Assembly (NCBI GenBank): GCA_963509715.1
Contig: CAUPCB010000005.1
Location: 1-61,726, forward strand
DNA length: 61,726 nucleotides
Direction of reading: 5' to 3'
Source of the DNA: JABCPE02 sp963509715
GTDB taxonomy: Bacteria > Bacteroidota > Bacteroidia > Flavobacteriales > Weeksellaceae
Shown here: in pieces, positions 51,874 to 60,995 of the stretch
Numbering within the stretch: position 1 is the first letter of the stretch
Layout of the letters: the number at the start of each line of letters is the position of its first letter
Notes under the pieces: model-generated
Told to the model about the DNA's origin: nothing
Database searches by the model: none
What the model saw: only the letters and a program-made list of their open reading frames with translations
Position numbers and translations under genes: made by a program

Positions 51874-54800
51874 TTAAATTCCACTTGCTCTAAGGCTTCC
51901 ATCTCCTTTTACCTTGTTGTTAAGTTCAGATAAATCTTTTCTCATCTGAAACAGATTAAATGTATTCTGCTCTATCTTAACAAGGGAATCAACAGAGTTT
52001 TTCATCGCCTCTAAATTTTGCTTTTGATTCTTTAAAATCTCGCCTGTGTTTATCCTAATGGCATTAAACTGACCTGCTAAAACACTCGCTGTTTCTTCAC
52101 TCATCCCCTTTATTGCGCCTTTCAGACTATCATCATTGCTCTCAACTCCCTCAAAAATCTCCTTATACCCCTCTAAAAAAGACTGCATTCCTGCTCCTGC
52201 GCTTTTAACCTCTGATTTAAATCTTGCGATGTCTTCTTTGGATAAGCCTTTAAATACTCCTGTGCCGTCCTCATTAAGCCCAGTAGCCTTAAATAAACTT
52301 TGTAAAGTTCCCTGCATTCTTTTCTGCAACATCAGGTTAAGCTGGTTCTTCACAAGATTTTTTATCATATCATTGGCTACTTTTTCCAATGATTGAGCAG
52401 CGTTTTCTCCACGACTAAAAGCATCTACCAAAGCATCCCCTACCTTTGATGCTGCACCTGCTAAATCAGTCTGCAAAACATCTTTTATCACTCCCTCTTT
52501 TAGGTCAGAAATCGTTCTGTTAATTGCACTTATCTGCCCCTGCCATTCTGAAATTTTCCCCCAGTCGGTTTTCTTTTTGCTCCGTTCAGAATCAATCATA
52601 TTATTTAGACTTGCTTTTTGCTGTTCTAAATTCTTGATTAAGTTGGTTTGGTCGGAATACTGCCTTGCATTAAACGCCTTGTTTGCTGCGTGGGATAGTT
52701 CTTCATAAGCTGTTTTCAGTCTGTTCAGCGCCTGCTGTTCTCTTTGGATGGCTCTTTCTTTTTTCTTATCTCCACTTAAAGCCTTGAAAATAGAGCCTAT
52801 CATTTTGATACCTGATGCTACAGCGCCCACAACATTTCCACTAACAATGTTTTTTGCCAAGTCTATCCCTGAATTAGCGATGTTGGTAATGTCTTCCATA
52901 GCATCTCTTGCAGCATCACTCATTCCCCCAAAAGCATCCGCCAAATCATTAACCCCTTGAATAGCATCATTGAACGCAGATTGTGTTTGATTCAAAACAT
53001 TGGCTAATTTTTTCCTTTCCTCCGCTGTTCTTCTTTCCGCTTCAGTAAGTTCTTTTTGTTTTTTAATGATAGCATCAATGTTTCCACTATTCAGCGCCCT
53101 ATCAAACTCTTCTTTGGCTTTCTTTTGTTCAGCCAAAGCACTTTTATACTCTTTAAGAGAATTGATTAAAGCCTTAAATGGATTTCTCGTAGTAGCCGTT
53201 TCCAGCCTTGCAATGCCATCTTTTAACCTGTCTAAATCATCAGGCGAAAGGTTTTCTTTGTTTTCTTCCTTAAACTTTCTGAAATGAGCCAAAATTCTGT
53301 TGAGTGTGTCTTGTGAGAAATACTCTAACTCTCCAAAAGCGATTTTCCATTCATCACCACTCATAAACATATCCATAGACAAACTTCCCAGCTCCCTATT
53401 TTTAGCATCTTCTACCCTTTTCTGTTCCGCTTCGGTCTGCGCTTTAGCCATCAGGTCGGCGTATTTTTTGACAATCGCAAGTTCCTTTTCTTTGTAAGTC
53501 TGATGCTCTTCTAAAAACTGGCTGTAAGCCTCTTTATATGCTTTTTCCTGTTCATCTAACCTGTTTCGCAATTCTGCTTCATAACCCTGACTTCTTTGCT
53601 CTGGTGTGAGGTTTTCTATTTCCTCCTTTATTTTGTTTATCTTTTCAGAGAAAGTAGACATACTGCTTAACTGCTCATCTAAACTCTCTTTCCAATTTGT
53701 AAAAGGGTCTTTCTCCCCTGTAAGGGAATCCAAAATCTCTTTTAGTTTCTGCCATTGGTTTATTTCATCATCGGATAATTTAATCCCTGATAATTGCTTT
53801 TTGTCCAAAGCATCAAACCTGCTTTTAATCTCATCGAAATAACTTTTCCCTTTCAGGTTAGAAAACTGATTTTTAGCCGTTTCTTTTCCGTATTTTGCTT
53901 CTATCTGATAGCGAACCTTCCACTGTCTTTCCAGTTCTGTAATCTCTTCATCAAAAGATTTTTTGATATACAGTTTTTTGACTTCTGCTATTCGTTTTTC
54001 CAGCGCTTCCCTTTTTGCAAGAAGCGTTGCTCGTGTTTTAGCATCAGAAATAAGAGTTTTGTTGGAAATTTTGGCATTCAAATCCGAAAGTTCCTTTTCT
54101 AAATGACCTAAAGAACCTTTAATAGGAGCATTTATTTGTGCTTTGGTTAGTTTTTTAGGTTTTTCAACTTTGATATTATACGCTTCAAGGGCTTTATCTG
54201 CTTCTTTTATTTGTGAAGAAAGCTCATTCCATTTTGAAGAACCTATATCTGTTTTTGTCAGCTGCGCAAGTTCTTCTTGCGCTTTGTTCTTTTGGTTTTC
54301 CCAATCAGTTTTGTTGTATTCGTTTTTAGATTTTTCAGAAGCACCTTCGCCCCCCATTTGCAGAGCATTCTTAATGTTCCCTGCTTGACCTTGAACATAT
54401 CTAAGCCTTGATATAAGCCCTGTGAAATCCAATCCATCTATTGTTGTCTGCATCTTTGCAAATTGCGCAGGAATTTCCCCTGCTTTCGCTTTTGCAGTGT
54501 CTAATTCAGGATGTGTTTTTTTTATTTTCTCTATAACATCATTTATCTTCTTTTCTTCATCTTTCCAGTAGTTTAACTGCTCTTCTAATGGAGCATTTTG
54601 GGACATAATAGCCTCTGCTCGTGACTTTTCAGCCCTTTCTATATCAGCAATACCTTTCCTTAATTCTTCTATTCTGCCTGATATTCTTCCATCTGCATCA
54701 TCTACATTTAAGTCTTTTAACTTCAAAAGGCTATCCATCTCTTTCTTCATGTCCTCCAGAGTAGCCTCTATTTTTTTGCCCTGATTCTTTTCTAATTCTT

Positions 54801-56118
54801 CGTTGAGCTTTTTATGAATCTCTGTAAGATTCATTGCCATAATCTGCTCCTGCGACATATTTTTGAAAGTTTCAGGAGCAATCTCTAAAAGTTTCTTATA
54901 TGCTTCTTGCTTTTCGTAGATAGTAGCAGTTTCGCTCTTAATAGTCCCAATTAAATTTTGAGCCTCATTCTTATAATCATCGGTTTCTTTGTTAATCTTC
55001 TGAAGTTTCTCCGCTCCACTTTCTAATGCAGTGTCCAAACTATATAATACCGCTATAAGCCCTACTACCCCAGCGATAGCAAAAGCGTAAGGGTTTGCCA
55101 TCATAACGGCGTTTAGTTGGCTTTGTAGGGCTATTTGTTTTATTGTCGCTCCTATCTGTAAATGTCGTGTAGCAACATCATATACCCCTTGAATGTTAGC
55201 AATTTTCATTACCGCAACTTGGGTAATTACCGCTGCTCTATACGCTCCATAAGTCCCAACCAATCCTGCTAATACTACGCCTACTTTTTCATAGTTTTCT
55301 ACAAGGAAAGTTATACCCTGTATCCCACTGGATAAAAAGCCTTCTGCCTTTTCGCCTATCTTGTTATACATCTGCTCAATAGCATCCTCCAAGTTGGCGA
55401 TTTGTCCAGATAATGAAGCCGACTGCTGTTCCATCAAATTAAAGAACAATCCGCCCTCATTAGTTAGGTTGTTGATAACGCTTTGAACCTCTGGAAACCC
55501 TACCTTTCCAGCAGAAATAAGGTCTTTTACTTCGTTTTCAGCAACACCCATTACCTTTGCTAATTCAGCAGTCATAGGAATACCAGCGTTCATAAACTGG
55601 TATAGGTCGTTGGTCATCAATTTACCCTGTGCCTTTACTTGCCCATAAACATGGATTAACTGCCCCATAGGAACATTAAGTCCTGCCGCCACATCTCCCA
55701 TTCTACGAAGTGTATCTACCACCTGCTCGGCTGGAACTTGAAACGCCAAAAGCCTCTTTGCTCCATCGGTAACATCTGTTAATCCAAATGGCGTTTTTGC
55801 TGCCAAATCCACCATTTCCCCCATAAGAGCCTGTGCTTTCTCTTCGCTTTTCAGCATCGTTCCAAAGGCTATTTCAGTTTTCTGAAACTCTCCTCTTACA
55901 CCGATGAGCTGTTGAGTGAAGCCCTGTAAAGCCTGAACAGAAAAATAAGCCCCAATACCTATTGATAGATTCTTAAAAGCGCTGTCCATCTGCTGGGTTT
56001 CCCTCTGTGTCTGCTGGGTAAGACCTAAAATATCTTGTCGCATCTCTGTGATGTTTCTGCGCCATTCGTTCATGTCTATTCCAGCACCGAAATATAAAGC
56101 CCCTTGATTTGTGTTCAT
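51874..56118 (-). CDS. Tail tape measure protein
   Basis: The largest phage gene: 1,414 residues, mostly helical and coiled. The start, GAGIDMNEWRRNITEM, and the block AIEFAFGTM-like EIAFGTMLKSEEKA with KTPFGLTDVTDGAKRLLAF are typical of Bacteroidetes tape measures. Hydrophobic segments lie near 280-300 and 345-360. The protein sets tail length and is injected with DNA; a tail of long siphovirus length is implied. It lies after the G/GT chaperone genes, as in other siphoviruses. Confidence 0.92.
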   Translation of the reverse strand: MNTNQGALYFGAGIDMNEWRRNITEMRQDILGLTQQTQRETQQMDSAFKNLSIGIGAYFSVQALQGFTQQLIGVRGEFQKTEIAFGTMLKSEEKAQALMGEMVDLAAKTPFGLTDVTDGAKRLLAFQVPAEQVVDTLRRMGDVAAGLNVPMGQLIHVYGQVKAQGKLMTNDLYQFMNAGIPMTAELAKVMGVAENEVKDLISAGKVGFPEVQSVINNLTNEGGLFFNLMEQQSASLSGQIANLEDAIEQMYNKIGEKAEGFLSSGIQGITFLVENYEKVGVVLAGLVGTYGAYRAAVITQVAVMKIANIQGVYDVATRHLQIGATIKQIALQSQLNAVMMANPYAFAIAGVVGLIAVLYSLDTALESGAEKLQKINKETDDYKNEAQNLIGTIKSETATIYEKQEAYKKLLEIAPETFKNMSQEQIMAMNLTEIHKKLNEELEKNQGKKIEATLEDMKKEMDSLLKLKDLNVDDADGRISGRIEELRKGIADIERAEKSRAEAIMSQNAPLEEQLNYWKDEEKKINDVIEKIKKTHPELDTAKAKAGEIPAQFAKMQTTIDGLDFTGLISRLRYVQGQAGNIKNALQMGGEGASEKSKNEYNKTDWENQKNKAQEELAQLTKTDIGSSKWNELSSQIKEADKALEAYNIKVEKPKKLTKAQINAPIKGSLGHLEKELSDLNAKISNKTLISDAKTRATLLAKREALEKRIAEVKKLYIKKSFDEEITELERQWKVRYQIEAKYGKETAKNQFSNLKGKSYFDEIKSRFDALDKKQLSGIKLSDDEINQWQKLKEILDSLTGEKDPFTNWKESLDEQLSSMSTFSEKINKIKEEIENLTPEQRSQGYEAELRNRLDEQEKAYKEAYSQFLEEHQTYKEKELAIVKKYADLMAKAQTEAEQKRVEDAKNRELGSLSMDMFMSGDEWKIAFGELEYFSQDTLNRILAHFRKFKEENKENLSPDDLDRLKDGIARLETATTRNPFKALINSLKEYKSALAEQKKAKEEFDRALNSGNIDAIIKKQKELTEAERRTAEERKKLANVLNQTQSAFNDAIQGVNDLADAFGGMSDAARDAMEDITNIANSGIDLAKNIVSGNVVGAVASGIKMIGSIFKALSGDKKKERAIQREQQALNRLKTAYEELSHAANKAFNARQYSDQTNLIKNLEQQKASLNNMIDSERSKKKTDWGKISEWQGQISAINRTISDLKEGVIKDVLQTDLAGAASKVGDALVDAFSRGENAAQSLEKVANDMIKNLVKNQLNLMLQKRMQGTLQSLFKATGLNEDGTGVFKGLSKEDIARFKSEVKSAGAGMQSFLEGYKEIFEGVESNDDSLKGAIKGMSEETASVLAGQFNAIRINTGEILKNQKQNLEAMKNSVDSLVKIEQNTFNLFQMRKDLSELNNKVKGDGSLRASGI

Positions 56119-56124
56119 TGATTA

Positions 56125-56403
56125 TTAGTTTTTATACATATTGAATAACTCTTCCAGTTCTTCCGCTGTCTGTTCTTCGTATTTTATTACTTCTTTCCCC
56201 TCCTTTTTCTCCGAGTCATAAGATGGAGTATCTATCAGCATTCTTTGAACAATACGCCAGTCTATTTCCCAAAGCAGATAATCTAATGTCCAGCCGTAAT
56301 GATGGCATATCTGCCCCATAATGCCATAGATAGATTTTATTTCTTCTCTATCGGATTTGCTTTGGTCGGTCGGTTTCCGTTCATCAATGCGATAGAGGTT
56401 ATA
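56125..56403 (-). CDS. Tail assembly chaperone T part, joined to G by -1 frameshift
   Basis: In the -1 frame relative to the upstream chaperone the sequence is open from the slippery site to the stop at 56125: 92 residues beginning YNLYRIDERKPTDQSKSD and containing IYGIMGQICHHYGWTLDYLL. The frameshifted GT product would have 129 residues from the G frame plus these 92, 221 in all. An internal ATG at 56319 could give a separate 64-residue protein, but the upstream in-frame part reads like real protein. Position between tail tube and tape measure fits a lambda-type G/GT pair. Confidence 0.65.
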   Translation of the reverse strand, partial: YNLYRIDERKPTDQSKSDREEIKSIYGIMGQICHHYGWTLDYLLWEIDWRIVQRMLIDTPSYDSEKKEGKEVIKYEEQTAEELEELFNMYKN

Positions 56404-56789
56404 AAATTTGCGTAATTAGCAGTCTTTAAAAGGTTTTGAGCAAATTCTAAAAGCTCGTTAGGTGTATAGTTTTTCAGGAAATACCATTCTAAAAACTTTC
56501 TGACAAGAAAATTATCTGCAAAGCACACCGCCATTGCTTTTGCTACATTCTTTGTGTTCTTGCTTACTGCCTGATACTGCATAGCGATTTGTTCCTGAAA
56601 ACTCCCTGATGTCAATAGTTCTTCATCTATTTCCATTTTGATAAATATGTTTGAGAGTTTGAGCATTCGCCCTAAACTCATCTTTTTACATTTAAAAGTT
56701 TTCTTGATTCCTAAAACACAAACCTTTATCTCAAAACCTTTATCTAAAAGCAGGTTGATTTCTTCTTGTTCTAAATTTTTATCGTTCAT
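56337..56789 (-). CDS. Tail assembly chaperone, G form
   Basis: A 150-residue helical protein (SLGRMLKLSNIFIKMEIDEE, KNVAKAMAVCFADN, YTPNELLEFAQNLLKTANYANFI). Its size and location, between the tail tube and tape measure, identify it as the G chaperone that coats the tape measure during tail assembly. The last 21 residues are read only without the frameshift. A terminator-like hairpin lies just before its ATG. Confidence 0.72.
   Translation of the reverse strand: MNDKNLEQEEINLLLDKGFEIKVCVLGIKKTFKCKKMSLGRMLKLSNIFIKMEIDEELLTSGSFQEQIAMQYQAVSKNTKNVAKAMAVCFADNFLVRKFLEWYFLKNYTPNELLEFAQNLLKTANYANFITSIALMNGNRPTKANPIEKK
56403..56409 (-). other. Slippery heptamer for -1 programmed frameshift
   Basis: The reverse strand reads A AAT TTT in the zero frame of the chaperone (GCA AAT TTT ATA), an exact X-XXY-YYZ heptamer. 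After slippage the codons AAA and TTT re-pair well. The -1 frame has its last stop 12 nt upstream of this site and is then open to 56125. No other heptamer of this form lies in the allowed window. Confidence 0.65.
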
Positions 56790-56795
56790 ATCTAC

Positions 56796-56835
56796 ATTAA
56801 AAAAAGCCTGCCTGATAAACTCGCAGACAGGCTTT
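56796..56835 (-). terminator. Terminator/attenuator after the tail tube gene
   Basis: A 12-bp stem with one mismatch (56803-56814 with 56824-56835) followed on the minus strand by seven T. It lies inside the tail operon, so it probably lowers rather than stops downstream transcription. Confidence 0.75.
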
Positions 56836-56856
56836 AAAGAAAGATTAAAAAAACAA

Positions 56857-57342
56857 TTAGCTTAGCGTAAATCTTGGCTCTCCCTCTTTTTTAGGGCTTA
56901 AAACTTTTGCTTTTACCTCTATTGCCATTAGGTTTTTCTTCCCAATGTCAGAAGTAAATTTAGCCGTGATAGACACCCTTGGGAATTTAAATGTTTTCCC
57001 TTTTCTTGGTTTCAGTTCCAGTGATTTCTCAATCGTTACTGGCACAACAGGAGCTTTATAAACATTAGAGTCTACGCTTCCCCCAAACACTTTTACTACA
57101 GTGTCAAAATCATATTCATAGATGTTGAATGTCAAATCAACATCTCCTTGTTTGTATTCCACATGGATAGGGTTATCATGCTCTTCCACATAGAAAGCCG
57201 TTTCTTCTTGGTCACCAAATGTCAGTTTGCAAGAGTCTTCTGCTGTTTCTCCCAGTGGAGCTAAAACAGTTCCCATACCTCCATCAGAGGCGATATCTCC
57301 AACTTTTATTGAAGCAATACCGATATTTACTTCCTTTGCCAT
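56857..57342 (-). CDS. Major tail tube protein
   Basis: A 161-residue beta-rich protein. It begins AKEVNIGIASIKVGDIASDGGMGT and has ETAFYVEEHDNPIHVEYKQGDVDLTFNIYEYD and the final VKAKVLSPKKEGEPRFTLS, in keeping with tail tube subunits of siphoviruses. It is placed just before the chaperone pair and followed by an attenuator-like hairpin, as for a protein needed in hundreds of copies. Confidence 0.8.
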   Translation of the reverse strand: MAKEVNIGIASIKVGDIASDGGMGTVLAPLGETAEDSCKLTFGDQEETAFYVEEHDNPIHVEYKQGDVDLTFNIYEYDFDTVVKVFGGSVDSNVYKAPVVPVTIEKSLELKPRKGKTFKFPRVSITAKFTSDIGKKNLMAIEVKAKVLSPKKEGEPRFTLS

Positions 57343-57367
57343 ATTATATTGATTATTAGTTTATTGG

Positions 57368-57772
57368 TTAATAATAAGCGTTTAGGCTTATTCTAAAATT
57401 ATAGTAGTTAAAATTATCTTCTTCAAATTCTTGATGATTAACAACTTCAAGATTGAATTCTTCTTCCCAAACCTCGCTCAATGCAGAATAAACAGCATCT
57501 GAAATTTCTTTAAGGCGCTTTGCGTTCTTCTGCTTTTGGACAATCCCATTATTTGCCTTTATTTCAATCATCGGAACATAGCAATTCACATTAAAAACCC
57601 CATTCTGTAAAAAATGGTTAGTCATTGTAAGGGAGTTTATCACAATATCCTCTTTTTGGCTACCAGCAGGGCGCTTATCTTTGTAGATTTTACCACTGAT
57701 AACATTGTTTATTCCAGCCTTTAAAAGCAGGTCTAAAATCCATTGTTTGCCATCTAATACTGTCTTCTTCAT
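57368..57772 (-). CDS. Tail terminator/completion-type protein
   Basis: A 134-residue protein (DGKQWILDLLLKAGINNVISG, VFNVNCYVPMIEIKANNG, SDAVYSALSEVWEEEF). Size and location between the gp10-like protein and the tail tube suit a tail terminator (gpU/DUF3168-like). The family is inferred by position. It overlaps the previous stop by 4 nt. Confidence 0.55.
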   Translation of the reverse strand: MKKTVLDGKQWILDLLLKAGINNVISGKIYKDKRPAGSQKEDIVINSLTMTNHFLQNGVFNVNCYVPMIEIKANNGIVQKQKNAKRLKEISDAVYSALSEVWEEEFNLEVVNHQEFEEDNFNYYNFRISLNAYY

Positions 57773-58212
57773 TTTAATTGTTTTAATAAATTAGGCAGAT
57801 ATTGGGAAGCAAACTGCTCTGCACTGGTTAAAACTACTCTACCCTTGCTCTCTACATAAGAGGCGTATCTCATACCTGCTACTACCACAAGGGAAATTCC
57901 TCTTTTGGATTGAGCAACTTCAACAGCGAGAGTTCTGCCATATTTTAAAGGGTCTTCATTACTTGGCTCTGTGCCGTGTTTAGAAGCGTTAAAGTTCTCA
58001 TCTACAACCTGACCATCTACTGAAACCACATATCCGATAGAGTTACGAAGATTAGCCGTGTGGTCTTGATAGTTTCCATTTTCTTTCGCTTCATTTACAG
58101 CCTTTTCGCCTACCCATTTAAGAATTCTGATAAACTGCTCTTCTGCATGGTCTTCTGCATGCTGGAACATTCTTTCAAAATCCCCCATATTAAATCTTGG
58201 TATTATAGCCAT
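57769..58212 (-). CDS. HK97 gp10-like neck protein
   Basis: A 147-residue protein: RILKWVGEKAVNEAKENGNYQDHTANLRNSIGYVV is the HK97 gp10 pattern (helix followed by 'T.NLR.S'), and MRYASYVESKGRVVL resembles its 'YA.Y.E.G' end. It is a head-tail joining component. It overlaps both neighbours by 4-10 nt. Confidence 0.75.
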   Translation of the reverse strand: MAIIPRFNMGDFERMFQHAEDHAEEQFIRILKWVGEKAVNEAKENGNYQDHTANLRNSIGYVVSVDGQVVDENFNASKHGTEPSNEDPLKYGRTLAVEVAQSKRGISLVVVAGMRYASYVESKGRVVLTSAEQFASQYLPNLLKQLK

Positions 58213-58523
58213 ATCCTTGCGTGTAATTGGTCTTTTGTAAAATTCACGACATTACCCTCCAATCTCAATTCTTCCCCATTCCAAACCTGCACTTTTGTGC
58301 CTTTGTCTATGTTTTTAATAGATTTTGGCGCATATATTACAGAAGTCTGAATGTAAAACTCGCCATCTTCGGTTTGTTTCTTGAATGTTGAGCCTTCATC
58401 ACGGCAAACTCCAAAATCTACCCACTCTGATGTTCCTTCTGTCCATTCTGCCGTAGATTCATCAAAATATCCTTCAGAATGAATTAGCGCTTTTAGTTTG
58501 TATGGATATTGCTTTACTGCCAT
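58203..58523 (-). CDS. Head-closure-like protein
   Basis: A 106-residue beta-rich protein (YPYKLKALIHSEGYFDESTAEW, EWVDFGVCRDEGST, VIYAPKSIKNIDKGTKVQVW, KDQLHARIWL). Size, fold impression and position fit SPP1 gp16-type head closure. It overlaps its neighbours by 10 nt on each side. Confidence 0.6.
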   Translation of the reverse strand: MAVKQYPYKLKALIHSEGYFDESTAEWTEGTSEWVDFGVCRDEGSTFKKQTEDGEFYIQTSVIYAPKSIKNIDKGTKVQVWNGEELRLEGNVVNFTKDQLHARIWL

Positions 58524-58837
58524 CTGCTTGTAATGTCTTTTATGTTGTTGTTTTGCTCCAACATGTTAGGTTTTCCCAACTTCCCACAAAGAAAATTGTA
58601 ATAACTTCTGATTAAGTCCTTATCAAAACTAACAGAATAACCGCCCTCTGAAATACTGCTTGGCTGCATCATAATGTCAGGGATTACATTGTAGAAAAAC
58701 AAATCCAAATTAGTCTCTCTCCCTACCACATCAGAAGAAGAAAGCCCCACTCTTTCAAGTTCAGCATCTATTCTGTCCGCCGATAAATCCACAGACCAAG
58801 TTGCTAATTTTTCCTTAATGTAATCCCCTATATTCAT
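58514..58837 (-). CDS. Head-tail connector-like protein (DUF6706-like)
   Basis: A 107-residue helical protein (MNIGDYIKEKLATWSVDLSA, LERVGLSSSDVVG, IRSYYNFLCGKLGKPNML). It resembles Bacteroidetes phage proteins named DUF6706 and is in the place of the connector (gp6/gp15-type). Its start overlaps the capsid stop by 1 nt. Confidence 0.6.
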   Translation of the reverse strand: MNIGDYIKEKLATWSVDLSADRIDAELERVGLSSSDVVGRETNLDLFFYNVIPDIMMQPSSISEGGYSVSFDKDLIRSYYNFLCGKLGKPNMLEQNNNIKDITSRWQ

Positions 58838-59910
58838 TATGAAAGTTTAGTTTTCAGAATAAGTTTCTGTCTTGTGTTGTTAAGCACTGGTGTAGCAAAT
58901 GCAGTTCCCTTTGTAAGCACTCTCATTGGGTTTGCTTCTCCCAATACAGACACTAAAATGAAATCATTAACAGTTGTTTTTGAAGTTTCATTTAGGTTGA
59001 TTCCCGCTTCTGGCGAAATAGTATATTGCGTAGCACCGAAATCTGTTGAAGTTGCCAAGTGGATGTTTCCAAGTTCCCAACCGCTGGTAGCTGTAATGCT
59101 TCCATCTTTCGCCTCTTCGTTTACATAACTTTCCCAAATGGTAATTGTTGGTAAATTCTGAGCAGCCAAAGCTGTGTTCAACTGAACCAATGTAGGCTCT
59201 TGAGAAATTCCTAATGCATTTTGTGCAAAAGATGCTGTAAATGCAACTACTTTTTTAGACTTCACAAATTGGTTGAAAGTTGCCAAATCCATTACCGCAG
59301 TAGTGTATCGGAATCCTTTCTTAAGTGCTTCTGCCTGTGCTTTTCTGAAATCCTCAATTGGGTCAAATGTATCCTTGTTCGCTGGTAAGAACCAGTCCAA
59401 AGATGCATTTTCTGTTTTCAATTCAAAGTCAATTTTCACTCCATCCTTTACGATGTATTGACCTTTTGACAATAGCGATTTTGCCATATGCTCCAATCTC
59501 GCATTGATAGCATCCACCACAAAAACACCATCATCATAAATAGCATTGATAAGCTGGCTTTTAATGTTAGCATTGTTAGGATATAGAGCAACAGCGTTTC
59601 TCAATTCATTGATACGGAAAAAGTCTCTTTCGTTTTTAGACCTACCTACTTCAATCTTTGGAATCTCTCCCTTAACCTTTTCGATAAACTCTCTCCCTTT
59701 TAAAGGAACATTACTGTCTAATGCTACCACATCAGCCATTACTTTTGCTCCTAATTCTCCCTCCAAATTTCCAAATGTCAGCCCTGCGCTAAAAGCCGTA
59801 GGGAAAAAATTGAAAACCTGCAAATTCCCAAGCGGATTAGAATTAAGGATTGCTCCCATATCCGCCTCTCTAAACTCTGGAATAATTGTATTTGCGTTTA
59901 TTACACTCAT
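58837..59910 (-). CDS. Major capsid protein
   Basis: A 357-residue protein with blocks NSNPLGNLQVFNFFPTAFS, DDGVFVVDAINARLEHMAKS and IEDFRKAQAEALKKGFRYTTAVMD, ending TKGTAFATPVLNNTRQKL. The arrangement is like lambda gpE-type HK97-fold capsid proteins, and genes on both sides are head proteins. No protease-processed delta domain is apparent; the separate scaffold-like gene upstream may take its place. Confidence 0.82.
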   Translation of the reverse strand: MSVINANTIIPEFREADMGAILNSNPLGNLQVFNFFPTAFSAGLTFGNLEGELGAKVMADVVALDSNVPLKGREFIEKVKGEIPKIEVGRSKNERDFFRINELRNAVALYPNNANIKSQLINAIYDDGVFVVDAINARLEHMAKSLLSKGQYIVKDGVKIDFELKTENASLDWFLPANKDTFDPIEDFRKAQAEALKKGFRYTTAVMDLATFNQFVKSKKVVAFTASFAQNALGISQEPTLVQLNTALAAQNLPTITIWESYVNEEAKDGSITATSGWELGNIHLATSTDFGATQYTISPEAGINLNETSKTTVNDFILVSVLGEANPMRVLTKGTAFATPVLNNTRQKLILKTKLS

Positions 59911-59947
59911 GTTTTAGTTTTTTAAATGGTTTTTAGTTTTTACCTCC

Positions 59948-60319
59948 TTAGATTTGAGTAATTCTTGGTAATGCTGTCTTTAAGAAAGCAGCCCCTGTTT
60001 TTTCTTTATCAGGCAAAGCATTTACTCTCACTATTCCTGCTACTACGACAGAAACTAATGGATAGTCATCTATCACGATGTCTGACATGGTAAGCCCTAC
60101 GGCATCTTTTACATTCGTTGCAGTCAATGCATCTTTTATAGGCTTATAAGTTCCGTTTGTGTGTGGAACTACTACTGTCCCAGCTGGAATAACTCCATCT
60201 GTAAATCTTGCTGATGCTTCTGTTTTGTCAATATGCACTCCGCCTGGAATGGTAGCATCAACTTGGTCAAAGACAACAATCTGTCTTCCTTTTCTGAAAT
60301 CTGTGTTAATTCCCTTCAT
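59948..60319 (-). CDS. Head decoration-like protein
   Basis: From ATG 60319 (MKGINTDFRKGRQIV) a 123-residue beta-rich product: VIPAGTVVVPHTNG and YKPIKDA, then VSVVVAGIVRVNALP. This resembles lambda gpD/HDPD-type capsid decoration proteins. The longer frame (to 60355) lies within the scaffold-like gene, so I take the inner start, which overlaps that gene by 14 nt. It directly precedes the major capsid gene. Confidence 0.55.
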   Translation of the reverse strand: MKGINTDFRKGRQIVVFDQVDATIPGGVHIDKTEASARFTDGVIPAGTVVVPHTNGTYKPIKDALTATNVKDAVGLTMSDIVIDDYPLVSVVVAGIVRVNALPDKEKTGAAFLKTALPRITQI

Positions 60320-60956
60320 TGTTTTGAGTTTTTTGTTTAATATATGCTTGAACATCAGGGCTTATTTCTTCTGCTTTGATGTCTTTTCCGCCAAAACTTG
60401 GAGGTTTTACATCTCCTAATTTTGTGTCATTTAATTGTTGAAGGAAGCCAGCCTCTGCTTCTTTTACCGAGTTAGCAAATGTTTCTATTTCTTCATCGTT
60501 TTGGAATGTTCTCCCTGCGATTTGAAGTTTGTAGAAGTTTTCATTTACTCCCAGTTCTTTGAGTTTAGAAATCAATTTCTGCTCGTTGCTTAAGTTTTGT
60601 TTGTCCTTTTCGAAGCCCTCTACTTTTTGGGATACTGCCGTGAAACCTTCCATTAGTTTTTTTGCCCATTCAGGCATCTCTTCATTTGGTTTTGGTTCTT
60701 CTTTTGGCTCTTTTGGAGCAGGTTCAGCAGGTTTCCCTTTTTCAAGTTCTTCAATCTTGGCTTTGTAGGTTCTGTTTTGGTCTGCTATGGACTGCTGGAC
60801 TTTCAACATTCCCTCTACCCCCGCAACAGCGGTTTCAATTTCGCTCTCTTCTTTGACCGCTCCGCTCAAAAACTCTGCGGTAGCTTTCAAAACATTTTCA
60901 CTTAACCCTAAATCTTTGTATTTAGTTTTAAGTCCTTTTAAGATTTGTTCAAACAT
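60306..60956 (-). CDS. Capsid scaffold-like protein
   Basis: From ATG 60956 (MFEQILKGLKTKYKDLG) a 216-residue, highly charged helical protein with a coil near 60-75, a Pro/Glu/Lys-rich stretch (PAEPAPKEPKEEPKPNEE) and an end, VKPPSFGGKDIKAEEISPDV. Composition and position just before the decoration and capsid genes suit a scaffold. No protease motif is visible. It is the first gene of the late structural operon in this window. Confidence 0.65.
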   Translation of the reverse strand: MFEQILKGLKTKYKDLGLSENVLKATAEFLSGAVKEESEIETAVAGVEGMLKVQQSIADQNRTYKAKIEELEKGKPAEPAPKEPKEEPKPNEEMPEWAKKLMEGFTAVSQKVEGFEKDKQNLSNEQKLISKLKELGVNENFYKLQIAGRTFQNDEEIETFANSVKEAEAGFLQQLNDTKLGDVKPPSFGGKDIKAEEISPDVQAYIKQKTQNNEGN

Positions 60957-60980
60957 GAATTTATGATTTTTATTTAGGTT

Positions 60981-60988
60981 CAAAAATA
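60981..60988 (-). promoter_or_regulatory. Promoter -7 box for the structural operon
   Basis: The reverse strand reads TATTTTTG, 24 nt before the scaffold-like ATG. No clear -33, so an activator may be needed. Confidence 0.5.
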
Positions 60989-60995
60989 CTTTAAA

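Noticed and set aside
56370..56392. GGAAAC and AAGAAA as frameshift sites in the chaperone gene
   Set aside because: Neither forms an X-XXY-YYZ heptamer in the zero frame; A AAT TTT at 56409-56403 does.
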